Shown here: positions 16,804-24,799 of the stretch, one piece after another
How positions within the stretch are numbered: the stretch's first letter is position 1
How the letters are laid out: each line of letters opens with the position of its first letter
Origin: Caulobacter sp. CCUG 60055
Lineage (GTDB): Bacteria; Pseudomonadota; Alphaproteobacteria; Caulobacterales; Caulobacteraceae
DNA length: 64,000 nucleotides
Assembly (NCBI RefSeq): GCF_022750545.1
Contig: NZ_PUIC01000008.1
Span: 62,001-126,000 of the forward strand
Direction of reading: 5' to 3'
Made by a program: the position numbers and the translations under genes
The notes under the pieces: model-generated
What the model was told of the DNA's origin: nothing
Seen by the model: only the letters and a program-made list of their open reading frames with translations
Databases searched by the model: none

Positions 16804-17826
16804 TCAGGCCGCGACGGCCGGCTTGGCGGAGGCGGCCTTCAACACCGACAGGTAGCCGGGCGCGACCAACATCCCCTCGGCGACGCCCTTGCGGACCAGC
16901 AGCCGGTGCGCCCTGGGCAGGCTCCAGCAGGGCAGGTGCATGAACATGTGATGTTCGCAGTGATAGTTGACGTAGTAGGGAGCCAGGAACAGCCGCTCGA
17001 CCGGGTTGGCCCGGGTGGTGCGGGCGTGACGCAGCGGATCGGGCTCGTCCTTGGCGACCAGGGCGTGCTCGGCGATGTTGCGCAGCCGCGTGACCAGCGG
17101 ATACCAGGTCGCCATCGGGACCAGCCACAGCACCGGCCAGGCCCACCAGACGCCGGCCGCCGAGGCGGCGACAAGGATCCCGAGGTTCCACAACAGGAAG
17201 GCGCGCTGGCGCCCCGCCTCGCCGGCGATCACGGCCCAGGCCGACTGGCCGGTTCGACCGCGCGCCTTGAGCTTGCCGGCCAGCGGACCGAAGCGCTGCT
17301 TGACGAAGGTCTGGCCGGTCAGGTCGCGGACGATCTTGCGCCGCAGCGAGGCGCGCGTGGTCGGGAAGGGCGCCGACAGGATCAGGTCGGGGTCTTCGGC
17401 CTGCTGGGCGAACTTGTGGTGGCTGAGATGATAGTCGCGGTACTTGAGCAGCCCGGCGCCTGTCGGCGCGCCGCACAGCCATTGGCCGACCCAGTCGTTG
17501 ACCTTGAGGTCCGGATGCAGGCATCCGTGGGCGGCGTCGTGCATCAGGATGGCGAGGCCGAGCTGGCGCGCGCCGATGATCATGATCGCCAGCAGGATGG
17601 TCAGCGGGTTCGGCCAGATCACCGCCACGGCGGCGGCGGCGGCGATGGTCGCCCAGCAGTGGGCGACCAGGGCCAGCCCTTTCCAGGACGAGCGCGCCGA
17701 CAAAGGAGCCCACTCCTCGGGGGTGAAGAACTGACCGGGTCTGACACGGGCGGCGACGGCCACGGCTGGCGTTTCCCGATTGCTTGGCGTCGCCGTCAGG
17801 ATGCGCTTTCGCCTGGGCGGGCGCAA
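16804..17826 (-). CDS. Fatty acid desaturase family protein
   Basis: An integral-membrane di-iron desaturase/hydroxylase with the three histidine boxes HDAAHG, HLSHH and HCEHH in the expected order, with hydrophobic helices between them. Length is about 320-340 residues. The start is uncertain: a TTG at 17826 lies 13 nt after the ubiA stop and gives a basic N-terminus, while a GTG at 17763 (then AVAARVRPGQFFTPEEW) gives 319 residues; neither has a strong ribosome binding site. The substrate could be fatty acyl, carotenoid or sphingolipid chains. Co-operonic with ubiA upstream. Confidence 0.88.
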   Translation of the reverse strand: MRPPRRKRILTATPSNRETPAVAVAARVRPGQFFTPEEWAPLSARSSWKGLALVAHCWATIAAAAAVAVIWPNPLTILLAIMIIGARQLGLAILMHDAAHGCLHPDLKVNDWVGQWLCGAPTGAGLLKYRDYHLSHHKFAQQAEDPDLILSAPFPTTRASLRRKIVRDLTGQTFVKQRFGPLAGKLKARGRTGQSAWAVIAGEAGRQRAFLLWNLGILVAASAAGVWWAWPVLWLVPMATWYPLVTRLRNIAEHALVAKDEPDPLRHARTTRANPVERLFLAPYYVNYHCEHHMFMHLPCWSLPRAHRLLVRKGVAEGMLVAPGYLSVLKAASAKPAVAA

Positions 17827-17839
17827 CGCTGACCCAGCG

Positions 17840-18784
17840 TCAGCCGAAGCCGGGGAACAGGGTGTGGTGTCTCCACAGGCCGGCGGCGAGGGCGGCGAAC
17901 AGCAGCAGGCCGGCGTCGCGGTTGGAGCGGAACAGCCTCAGCGCCAGCGGGCCGTCGTCCATGCGCACCGCCGCCGCCTGCCTGGAAAGGTGGACGCCGA
18001 ACAGCACCGCCGGGGGGATGAACAGCGGGCCCAGGCCGCCGGCGAAGGCGGCGGTCAGGGCCAGGACGAAGCTGAGCACATAGAAGACCAGCACGCCCTT
18101 GGGGGTGTTGTCGCCGAGCCGGCGGGTCGAGGACTTGATCCCAGCCAGGGCGTCGTCCTCGATATCCTGGATGGCGTAGATGGTGTCGTAGCCCAGGGTC
18201 CAGAAAATGCCCGAGGCGTAGAGCAGCATCGCCGGCCAGGCGATCTCGCCGGTGGCGGCGGCGTAGCCCAGAAGGGCGCCCCAGTTGAAGGTCAGGCCCA
18301 GCCAGGCCTGCGGCCACCAGGTGATGCGCTTCATGAACGGATAGGCGGCGACCAGCAGCAGCGAGGCGACGCCCAGGGCGATGGCCACGGGGCCCAGCGT
18401 CACCAGGATCAGGAAGCTGACCAGGCTGCAGCCGACCAGGAAGGCCCAGGCCTGCTTGAGGCTGATCTGGCCGGACGGGATCGGCCGGCTGGCGGTGCGG
18501 GCGACCTTGGCGTCGAAGTCGCGGTCGACGATGTCGTTGAAGGCGCAGCCCGCCGCCCGCATCAGGGCCGAGCCGACGGCGAACAGGACCAGCAGCCTCA
18601 GGTCCGGCCATTGGCCGCGCATGGCCCCGGCCAGGGCGATGCCCTGCCACCCCGGCAGCAGCAGCAGCCAGATGCCGGCCGGCCGGTCGAAGCGGCCCAG
18701 CTTCAGCCACGGCCGCAGCGCGGCGGGGGCGTAGCGGTCCACCCAGTTGGTCGGGGCGGCGTCGGGAAGCGGGGCGGTGGTCAT
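17840..18784 (-). CDS. ubiA: 4-hydroxybenzoate polyprenyltransferase
   Basis: A 314-residue inner-membrane prenyltransferase of ubiquinone biosynthesis. The first aspartate-rich motif is NDIVDRDFD (Asn83, Asp84, Asp87, Asp91) followed by SRPIPSG. The second is DTIYAIQDIEDDALAG. About eight transmembrane helices fill the rest. It attaches the polyprenyl chain to 4-hydroxybenzoate, producing the UbiD substrate. The ATG at 18784 is divergent from the catalase gene and shares the 128-bp intergenic region that holds an OxyR-type site. Confidence 0.95.
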   Translation of the reverse strand: MTTAPLPDAAPTNWVDRYAPAALRPWLKLGRFDRPAGIWLLLLPGWQGIALAGAMRGQWPDLRLLVLFAVGSALMRAAGCAFNDIVDRDFDAKVARTASRPIPSGQISLKQAWAFLVGCSLVSFLILVTLGPVAIALGVASLLLVAAYPFMKRITWWPQAWLGLTFNWGALLGYAAATGEIAWPAMLLYASGIFWTLGYDTIYAIQDIEDDALAGIKSSTRRLGDNTPKGVLVFYVLSFVLALTAAFAGGLGPLFIPPAVLFGVHLSRQAAAVRMDDGPLALRLFRSNRDAGLLLFAALAAGLWRHHTLFPGFG

Positions 18785-18819
18785 GGCGCAGGCTTAGCAA
18801 GTCGCGCGCTTCGCCCAAT

Positions 18820-18856
18820 ATAGAAATTCACTATCGACTGGATCAAAACTAACAAT
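18820..18856 (+). promoter_or_regulatory. OxyR-type operator upstream of catalase
   Basis: The sequence reads ATAG-N7-CTAT-N7-ATCA-N7-CAAT at 18820-18856. Fourteen of the 16 fixed positions of the OxyR consensus ATAG-N7-CTAT-N7-ATAG-N7-CTAT match, with exact 7-bp spacing. It sits in the most AT-rich stretch of the region, 56 bp before the catalase ATG. OxyR is the standard hydrogen-peroxide regulator of catalase genes in alphaproteobacteria; no oxyR gene is in this window. Confidence 0.85.
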
Positions 18857-18912
18857 TGGATTTATGGAGCCGGCGGCGCGACCGTCCGTTCATGACGCAT
18901 GAGGAGGCGGCC

Positions 18913-20367
18913 ATGAGCGACAGACCGATCTTGACGACCACCGGCGGCGCGCCGGTCCCCGACAATCAGAACTCGATCTCGGCCGGTCCGCGCGGGCCGC
19001 TGCTGCTCGAGGACTACCAGCTGATCGAGAAGCTGGCGCACCAGAACCGCGAGCGCATCCCCGAGCGCGTGGTCCACGCCAAGGGCTCCGCCGCCTACGG
19101 GACCTTGACCGTCACCCAGGACGTCAGCCGCTACACCAAGGCCAAGGCGCTGCAGAAGGGCGCCAAGAGCGAGGTGCTGCTGCGCTTCTCCACCGTGGCC
19201 GGCGAACGCGGCGCGGCCGACGCCGAGCGCGACGTGCGCGGCTTCGCGCTCAAGGTCTACACCGAAGACGGCAACTGGGACCTGGTCGGCAACAACACGC
19301 CGGTGTTCTTCGTCCGCGACCCGCTGAAGTTCCCCGACTTCATCCATACGCAGAAGCGGCACCCGGTGACCAACCTCCGCTCGCCGACGGCGATGTGGGA
19401 TTTCTGGTCGCTGTCGCCCGAGAGCCTGCATCAGGTGACGATCCTGTTCTCGGATCGCGGCCTGCCCGACGGCTATCGCCACATCCACGGCTTCGGCTCG
19501 CACACCTACAGCTTCATCAACGCGGCCGGCGAGCGGGTGTGGGTCAAGTTCCATTTCAAGTCGATGCAGGGCATCCAGAACTGGACCAACCGCCATGCCG
19601 AGGGCGTGGTGGCGACCGACCGTGAAAGCGCCCAGCGCGACCTGTTCGAGGCCATCGAGAAGGGCGACTATCCCCGCTGGCGCTTCTGCATCCAGGTGAT
19701 GACGGAGGCCGAGGCCGAGAAGACCGCCTACAACCCCTTCGACCTGACCAAGGTCTGGCCGCACGGCGACTTCCCGCTGATCGAGGTCGGCGTCCTGGAA
19801 CTGAACCGCAACCCGGACAACTATTTCGCCGAGGTCGAGCAGGCCAGCTTCAGCCCTTCGAACATCGTGCCGGGGGTCGGCTTCTCGCCGGACAAGATGC
19901 TGCAGGCGCGGATCTTCTCCTACGCCGACGCCCACCGCTACCGGATCGGCACGCACTACGAGCAGCTGCCGGTGAACCAGCCGAAGTCGAAGGTGAACAC
20001 CTACCACCTCGACGGCTCGATGCGGTTCGACAAGCCCGGCCGCACCGACGCCTATTACGAGCCCAACTCGTTCGGCGGCCCGGTGCAGCAGGACCGGTTC
20101 AACGAGCCGCCCCTGCCGCTGCACGGCGACGCGGCCCGCTACGACCATCGCGAGGGCAACGACGACTACAGCCAGCCCGGGGCCTTGTTCCGCCTGATGA
20201 GCGACGACCAGAAGCGGCAGTTGATGGACAATATCGCCGAGGCGATGACCGGCGTGCCGGAGGACATCCAGCGTCGCCAGATCGGCCACTTCGCCAAGGC
20301 CGACCCGGCCTATGGCGCGGGGGTCGCCGAACGCCTGGGCCTGACGGCGGCGCGGGCCGCCGAATAG
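18913..20367 (+). CDS. Small-subunit heme catalase (KatA-type)
   Basis: A 484-residue monofunctional heme catalase of the small-subunit clade. The distal His55 lies in [18 protein letters not shown] (cited as [12 protein letters not shown]). An asparagine-containing [14 protein letters not shown] supports NADPH/heme placement, and the proximal heme ligand is Tyr337 in [12 protein letters not shown]. The ATG at 18913 has GAGGAGG at 18901-18907. There is no export signal, so it is cytoplasmic. It detoxifies hydrogen peroxide, and an OxyR-type operator lies upstream. A DUF454-like gene follows after a hairpin. Confidence 0.95.
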   Translation: MSDRPILTTTGGAPVPDNQNSISAGPRGPLLLEDYQLIEKLAHQNRERIPERVVHAKGSAAYGTLTVTQDVSRYTKAKALQKGAKSEVLLRFSTVAGERGAADAERDVRGFALKVYTEDGNWDLVGNNTPVFFVRDPLKFPDFIHTQKRHPVTNLRSPTAMWDFWSLSPESLHQVTILFSDRGLPDGYRHIHGFGSHTYSFINAAGERVWVKFHFKSMQGIQNWTNRHAEGVVATDRESAQRDLFEAIEKGDYPRWRFCIQVMTEAEAEKTAYNPFDLTKVWPHGDFPLIEVGVLELNRNPDNYFAEVEQASFSPSNIVPGVGFSPDKMLQARIFSYADAHRYRIGTHYEQLPVNQPKSKVNTYHLDGSMRFDKPGRTDAYYEPNSFGGPVQQDRFNEPPLPLHGDAARYDHREGNDDYSQPGALFRLMSDDQKRQLMDNIAEAMTGVPEDIQRRQIGHFAKADPAYGAGVAERLGLTAARAAE

Positions 20368-20420
20368 CGCTCGATCCCCCGCGGCCGGCGCCCGCCGCCG
20401 GCCCGGCCGGACCGAAGGCG

Positions 20421-20452
20421 CCGCTTCTCCCACCGCCCAGCGGGAGAAGCGG
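20421..20452. terminator. Intergenic stem-loop after catalase
   Basis: A perfect 11-bp inverted repeat, CCGCTTCTCCC (20421-20431) and GGGAGAAGCGG (20442-20452), has a 10-nt loop. No T-run follows, so it is either a weak terminator, an mRNA-stabilising hairpin, or a copy of a small dispersed intergenic repeat. Confidence 0.5.
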
Positions 20453-20488
20453 TCGCTTCCGGCCGCCTGAATTCCGGAGTTTCCGACC

Positions 20489-20914
20489 ATGACCGTTATC
20501 GCCGCCGATCGTTCCACCGCTCCCGCCGCCGCGCCGGCCTGGCGCCTGGCCGGATGGGCCTTGCTCGTCGGCGGCGGCCTGGGCGCGGCGATCCCGCTCG
20601 CCCCGACCACGCCGCTGTGGACCGCCGCCGCCCGGGCTTTCCAGCGCGCCGGCGACAGGGCGATGGCCGAACGGCTGCAGGGCCTGCCCAAGTTCGGCGC
20701 CCGCATTCGCCGCCGCCTGCGGGGCCTCGCGCCCAGCCGGGCCGAGCGGGCCGAGGCGGCGCTGAAGGCCGCCGTGGCCGCCGCCCTCGGCGCGCTGTGG
20801 CTGAGCCGCGACCTGCTGGGCGGGCCGTGGCAGGCGGGCGCGGCCTTCGCCGCCGCGCTGGCCCTTTGGGCGGCGGCCGCGCAACGCGGCGTCGCGGTCC
20901 CTTGCGAGGCCTGA
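20489..20914 (+). CDS. DUF454 (YbaN)-like membrane protein
   Basis: A 141-residue protein resembling DUF454/YbaN. The N-terminal hydrophobic helix runs into the family-like GGGLGAAIPLAPTTPLWTAAARAFQRAG (key pattern P-L-x-P-T-T-P, then F-x-R). After an Arg-rich linker come two more hydrophobic segments (about residues 92-110 and 113-133). Function of the family is unknown. The ATG at 20489 follows CCGGAG. It is placed just after catalase but separated by a strong hairpin, so co-regulation is uncertain. Confidence 0.65.
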   Translation: MTVIAADRSTAPAAAPAWRLAGWALLVGGGLGAAIPLAPTTPLWTAAARAFQRAGDRAMAERLQGLPKFGARIRRRLRGLAPSRAERAEAALKAAVAAALGALWLSRDLLGGPWQAGAAFAAALALWAAAAQRGVAVPCEA

Positions 20915-20985
20915 GCGACACTGTCCGTCGCCAATCTTCGCGATAGCCCTTAGCCCGTCTCGCAAGGCCAAAGGGGAGCCCCTAT

Positions 20986-22785
20986 GTGGGCGCGATGAGC
21001 GACGAGTATTTCGACGAGGACGAGGGCGACATCCGCAAGCGGGTGTTGTCCAACGGACAGGTGACGGCGTTCATCGCCGGCTTCTGGCTGCGCAGGCGCG
21101 GGCTGCTGGCCGGCGCGGCGGGCCTGATGCTGCTGGCGGTGCTGTGCGACCTGGCGCTGCCCTGGGCGGCGGGCCGTCTGGTCGACGCCGTCAGCGGCGC
21201 CCATCCCGTGGCCGAGGCCTGGAAGGGCTGGGCGCTGTTCGTCGGCGTCTACGTCGCCTTCGTGATCATCCGCAACGGGGCCTTCCGGTTCTGGAACCCG
21301 TTGGCGGCCCGCAACATGGAGGAGATGACCAACGAGGCGTTCTCGCGGGTGCAGTCCTTCTCGGCCGACTGGCACGCCGACACCTTCGCCGGATCGACCG
21401 TGCGCAAGGTCAGCCGCGCCATGTGGGGTTATGACAGCGCCTCGGACGCATTGGTGCTCTGGCTCGGCCCGTCGCTGCTGGTGCTGGTGGGCCTCAGCGT
21501 GTCGATGGCCATACGCTGGCCGGCGGTGGGCCTGTTCTCGCTGGCGGTGGTGATCGCCGACGTCTGCCTGAACCTTTGGACGGTCAAGGCCTATGTGCGG
21601 CCGGCCAACCTGAAGTCCAACGCCCTCGACAGTCAGATCGGCGGCGCCCTGGCCGACGCCATCACCGCCAACCCGACCGTCAAGAGCTTCGGCGCCGAGG
21701 CGCGCGAGGAGAGGCGGCTCGGCGAGGTCACCGCGTCCTGGCGGACGGCGGTCCAGAAGACCTGGAACCGCTTCATGGACGTCTGGGCCATGCAGAACGT
21801 CCTGATGATCATCCTGCAGGCCGGTCTTTCCGGCATGCTGGTCTGGCTGTGGAGCCAGGGCCGCGCCAGCCCGGGCGACGTCGCCTTCGCCATCACCTCG
21901 TTCATGCTGATGAGCGGCTATCTGCGCAATCTCGGCGAGAACGTGCGCATGCTGCAAAAGGGCCTGGACGACGTCGAGGACGTCGCTGGCTACATGCGCC
22001 AGACGCCGGAGGTGTCCGATCGCCCGGACGCGCCGGTCTTCCGCGCGCAGCGCGGCGAGATCGTCTTCGACCGGGTGACCTTCCGCTACAAGAACAAGGC
22101 CACGCCGCTCTACGAACGCTTCACCCTGGCCATAGCGCCGGGCGAACGGGTGGCGCTGGTCGGGCCGACCGGCTCGGGCAAGTCGACCTTCGTCAAGCTG
22201 ATCCAACGGCTTTACGACCTCGACGGCGGCCAGATCCGCATCGACGGCCAGGACATCGCCGGCGTCGCTCAGGGCAGCCTGCGCCGCGCCATCGCCGTGG
22301 TGCCGCAGGACCCGGCGTTGTTCCACCGCTCGATCGCCGAGAACATCGCCTACGCCCGGCCGGACGCCAGCATGGACGAGATCCACGCCGCGGCCCGCCG
22401 CGCTCGCGCCCACGACTTCATCATGACGCTGCCGGACGGCTACGACACCCTGGTCGGCGAGCGGGGGATCAAGCTGTCGGGCGGCGAGCGCCAGCGGGTG
22501 GCCATCGCCCGGGCGTTCCTGGCCGACGCCCCCATCCTGGTGCTCGACGAGGCCACCTCGTCCCTCGACGTCGAGACCGAACGCGACGTGCAGATGGCCA
22601 CCGACGCCCTGATGGCCGGACGCACCACCATCGTCATCGCCCACCGCCTGTCGACCATCCGTCACGCCGACCGCATCCTGGTGTTCCAGAGCGGCCGGGT
22701 GATCGAGGAGGGGCGTCATGGCGAACTGGTCGCCTTGGGCGGCGCCTATGCGCGCCTGCACGCGGTGGCCCAGGGCGTCGCCTGA
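20986..22785 (+). CDS. ABC exporter, fused permease/ATPase
   Basis: A 599-residue half-transporter with a permease domain (about residues 30-330) and an ATPase domain: Walker [11 protein letters not shown] from residue 392, signature LSGGERQR near 497, Walker [11 protein letters not shown] near 517 and the H-loop in IAHRLST. It is complete, unlike the exporter at the left edge. I prefer the GTG at 20986 because AGGGGAG at 20972-20978 is 7 nt upstream; an in-frame ATG at 20995 is too far from it. The acidic N-terminus [11 protein letters not shown] is unusual. Substrate unknown. Confidence 0.92.
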   Translation: MGAMSDEYFDEDEGDIRKRVLSNGQVTAFIAGFWLRRRGLLAGAAGLMLLAVLCDLALPWAAGRLVDAVSGAHPVAEAWKGWALFVGVYVAFVIIRNGAFRFWNPLAARNMEEMTNEAFSRVQSFSADWHADTFAGSTVRKVSRAMWGYDSASDALVLWLGPSLLVLVGLSVSMAIRWPAVGLFSLAVVIADVCLNLWTVKAYVRPANLKSNALDSQIGGALADAITANPTVKSFGAEAREERRLGEVTASWRTAVQKTWNRFMDVWAMQNVLMIILQAGLSGMLVWLWSQGRASPGDVAFAITSFMLMSGYLRNLGENVRMLQKGLDDVEDVAGYMRQTPEVSDRPDAPVFRAQRGEIVFDRVTFRYKNKATPLYERFTLAIAPGERVALVGPTGSGKSTFVKLIQRLYDLDGGQIRIDGQDIAGVAQGSLRRAIAVVPQDPALFHRSIAENIAYARPDASMDEIHAAARRARAHDFIMTLPDGYDTLVGERGIKLSGGERQRVAIARAFLADAPILVLDEATSSLDVETERDVQMATDALMAGRTTIVIAHRLSTIRHADRILVFQSGRVIEEGRHGELVALGGAYARLHAVAQGVA

Positions 22786-22903
22786 CCGGCGGCGCCCTGC
22801 GACTTCGCGTCACAGGGGAATTTTTCCCTCTAGGGTAGAGTGATAAGGTCGCGCCCGCTCGGACGTCCCGTCCGAAGCGTCCTCCAGCGTGAAAGGCGAG
22901 ACC

Positions 22904-23131
22904 ATGGCCAATTCCCTGGTGCTCAACAGCAAGAAGTACGCGATCTACGTGCGGGTGATCGCCGGCGAAGGCGACGGTCCGCTGATCTGGATCGACGCCA
23001 GCGGCCATATCCATGTCGGCCCCGGCGATCCCTCGCCCCAGGTCGCCAAGGAGATCCAGGCCGGCGTCGCCCAGATCCAGGCCGGTGTCGAACACGCCCT
23101 GCGTGCGGCGGGCCAGCAGGTTCACGCCTGA
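22904..23131 (+). CDS. Small conserved-looking hypothetical protein
   Basis: A 75-residue protein starting MANSLVLNSKKYAIYVRV. I do not recognise it. The middle ends in WIDASGHIHVGPGDPSP, followed by a C-terminal amphipathic repeat in which EIQAGVAQIQAGVEHAL contains two copies of IQAGV. The ATG at 22904 follows GGCGAG; an upstream in-frame GTG at 22889 is less likely. A short 7-bp hairpin (22859-22875) lies in its leader. It stands alone between an ABC exporter and the S10 peptidase pair, all on the plus strand. Confidence 0.65.
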   Translation: MANSLVLNSKKYAIYVRVIAGEGDGPLIWIDASGHIHVGPGDPSPQVAKEIQAGVAQIQAGVEHALRAAGQQVHA

Positions 23132-23237
23132 CGGGCGTGGCTGGTTTTTGCATGAATTTTTCGTAACCCCCCGCCGCATTGTGGGCGGGACGCGCCTCGT
23201 CTAGCAATTCCGCCCAAGAATTGTCTGGGGGCGTGGA

Positions 23238-24761
23238 ATGCGTAGGAACGGGAGGGGCGGGACCATCGCCCTGGCGGTGGTCCTGGCCGTCGGAGCAGCG
23301 GCTCCTGCATGGGCCAAGGCGGCGGACAAGCCGCCCGTGGAGGCCAAGAAGGAAGAGGCCGACAAGGCCATCGGCGACCTGCCGCCGTTCCCCAAGGACG
23401 CCAGCGTCAAGCAGGTGACGCACGTCGCCGGCAAGACCCTGAACTACACCGCCACCGTCGGCTCGCTGCCGGTGCGCGACGACAAGGGCAAGAAGATCGC
23501 CGAGGTGGTGTTCACCGCCTACGTCCTGGACGGGCCGCGCGATCCCAGCCGGCCGATCACCTTCGCCTTCAACGGCGGCCCTGGCGCGGCGTCGGTCTAT
23601 CTGAACCTCGGGGCCATAGGTCCCAAGCGCATCCAGTTCGGGGCCCAGGGCGACAGCCCGTCCGATCCGGTGCGGCTGGTCGACAACCCCGGCACCTGGC
23701 TCGACTTCACCGACATGGTGTTCATCGACCCGGTCGGCACCGGCTATTCGCGCTCGCTGACCTCGGAGGAGGAGACCAAGAAGCGCTTCTACGCCGTCAA
23801 GCCGGACATCGCCTACCTGTCGCGGGTGGTGTTCGACTGGCTGGTCAAGAACGACCGACTGGCCTCGCCCAAGTTCGTGGTCGGCGAAAGCTACGGCGGA
23901 TTCCGCGGCCCGCGCATCACCCACTACCTGCAGACCCAGCTCGGCGTCGGCGTCAACGGCGTGGTGCTGGTCTCGCCGCTGCTCGACGGCGTCACCCGCC
24001 AGGGCGGCGAGATGTCGCCGCTGCCGTGGATGGTCAACCTGCCGTCGATGGCCGCCGCCAACCTCGAGCGCCAGGGCAAGCTGACGCCCCAGGCCATGGC
24101 CGAGGTCGAGGCCTATGTCCGGACCGACTATCCCCTCGACCTGATCAAGGGGCGCTCCGACCCGGCCGCCGTCGACCGCATCACCGCCAAGGTGACCAGC
24201 CTGACCGGTCTCGACGCCGGCTTCGTCAAGCGGCTGGGCGGGCGGATCGAGACCCAGGCCTTCCTGCGCGAGGTGTTCCGCGACGAGGGCAAGCTGGGCA
24301 GCCGTTACGACTCCAACGTCACCGCCTTCGATCCCTTCCCGTTCGCGCCCGAGCAGGAGACCAACGACCCGATCCTGGATTCGATCATCGCCCCGACCAC
24401 CAGCGCCATGGTCGACTTCACCACCCGCATCGTCGGCTGGAAGGTCGAGGGCCGCTACAACGCCCTCAGCAACGAGGTGAACCGGCTGTGGGACCGCGGC
24501 CGGGGCAAGGACACCGAGTCCGTCACCGACCTGCGCCAGGCCGCCGCCGTCGATCCGAAGATGAAGGTGCTGATCGTGCACGGCTACAACGACCTGTCGT
24601 GCCCGTACTTCGCCTCGCGGCTGATCATCGACCAGATGCCGGTGATGGGCGATGCGAACCGGGTCCAGCTCAAGGTCTATCCGGGCGGCCATATGTTCTA
24701 CAGCCGTCCCGACAGCCAGGCGGCCCTGCGCCGCGACGTGATGGCGGCCTACGGCCGGTGA
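23238..24761 (+). CDS. Exported S10 serine carboxypeptidase-like protein, copy 1
   Basis: A 507-residue alpha/beta-hydrolase of peptidase family S10 with an N-terminal signal peptide ending AAPAWA. The nucleophile is Ser218 in VVGESYGG. The aspartate is in IVHGYNDLSCPYF and the histidine in YPGGHMFYSRP. The oxyanion region is FNGGPGAASVYLNLG. Bacterial members are periplasmic or secreted peptidases of unknown specificity. The next gene is a tandem paralogue. A 390-bp stretch (23370-23759) is about 98% identical between the two, well above the rest of the genes. Confidence 0.92.
   Translation: MRRNGRGGTIALAVVLAVGAAAPAWAKAADKPPVEAKKEEADKAIGDLPPFPKDASVKQVTHVAGKTLNYTATVGSLPVRDDKGKKIAEVVFTAYVLDGPRDPSRPITFAFNGGPGAASVYLNLGAIGPKRIQFGAQGDSPSDPVRLVDNPGTWLDFTDMVFIDPVGTGYSRSLTSEEETKKRFYAVKPDIAYLSRVVFDWLVKNDRLASPKFVVGESYGGFRGPRITHYLQTQLGVGVNGVVLVSPLLDGVTRQGGEMSPLPWMVNLPSMAAANLERQGKLTPQAMAEVEAYVRTDYPLDLIKGRSDPAAVDRITAKVTSLTGLDAGFVKRLGGRIETQAFLREVFRDEGKLGSRYDSNVTAFDPFPFAPEQETNDPILDSIIAPTTSAMVDFTTRIVGWKVEGRYNALSNEVNRLWDRGRGKDTESVTDLRQAAAVDPKMKVLIVHGYNDLSCPYFASRLIIDQMPVMGDANRVQLKVYPGGHMFYSRPDSQAALRRDVMAAYGR
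23370..23759 (+). repeat. Gene-conversion tract, copy 1
   Basis: These 390 bp, within the first S10 gene, differ at about seven positions from the equal-length tract at 24953-25342. Almost all changes are silent; one gives Val versus Ala. Flanking sequences on both sides diverge clearly, as expected for recent gene conversion between tandem paralogues. Confidence 0.8.
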
Positions 24762-24799
24762 CCGTGGCCTGCAACGACAGATCGAGGAAGGAAGCGCCG

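Noticed and set aside
20984-20998. A five-codon ATG frame overlapping the ABC exporter start
   Set aside because: ATG-TGG-GCG-CGA-TGA is most simply chance; the GTG two bases later has the properly spaced ribosome binding site.
22859-22875. 7-bp hairpin in the leader of the small gene at 22904 as a riboswitch
   Set aside because: Too short and isolated for any known riboswitch class; no downstream expression platform is visible.
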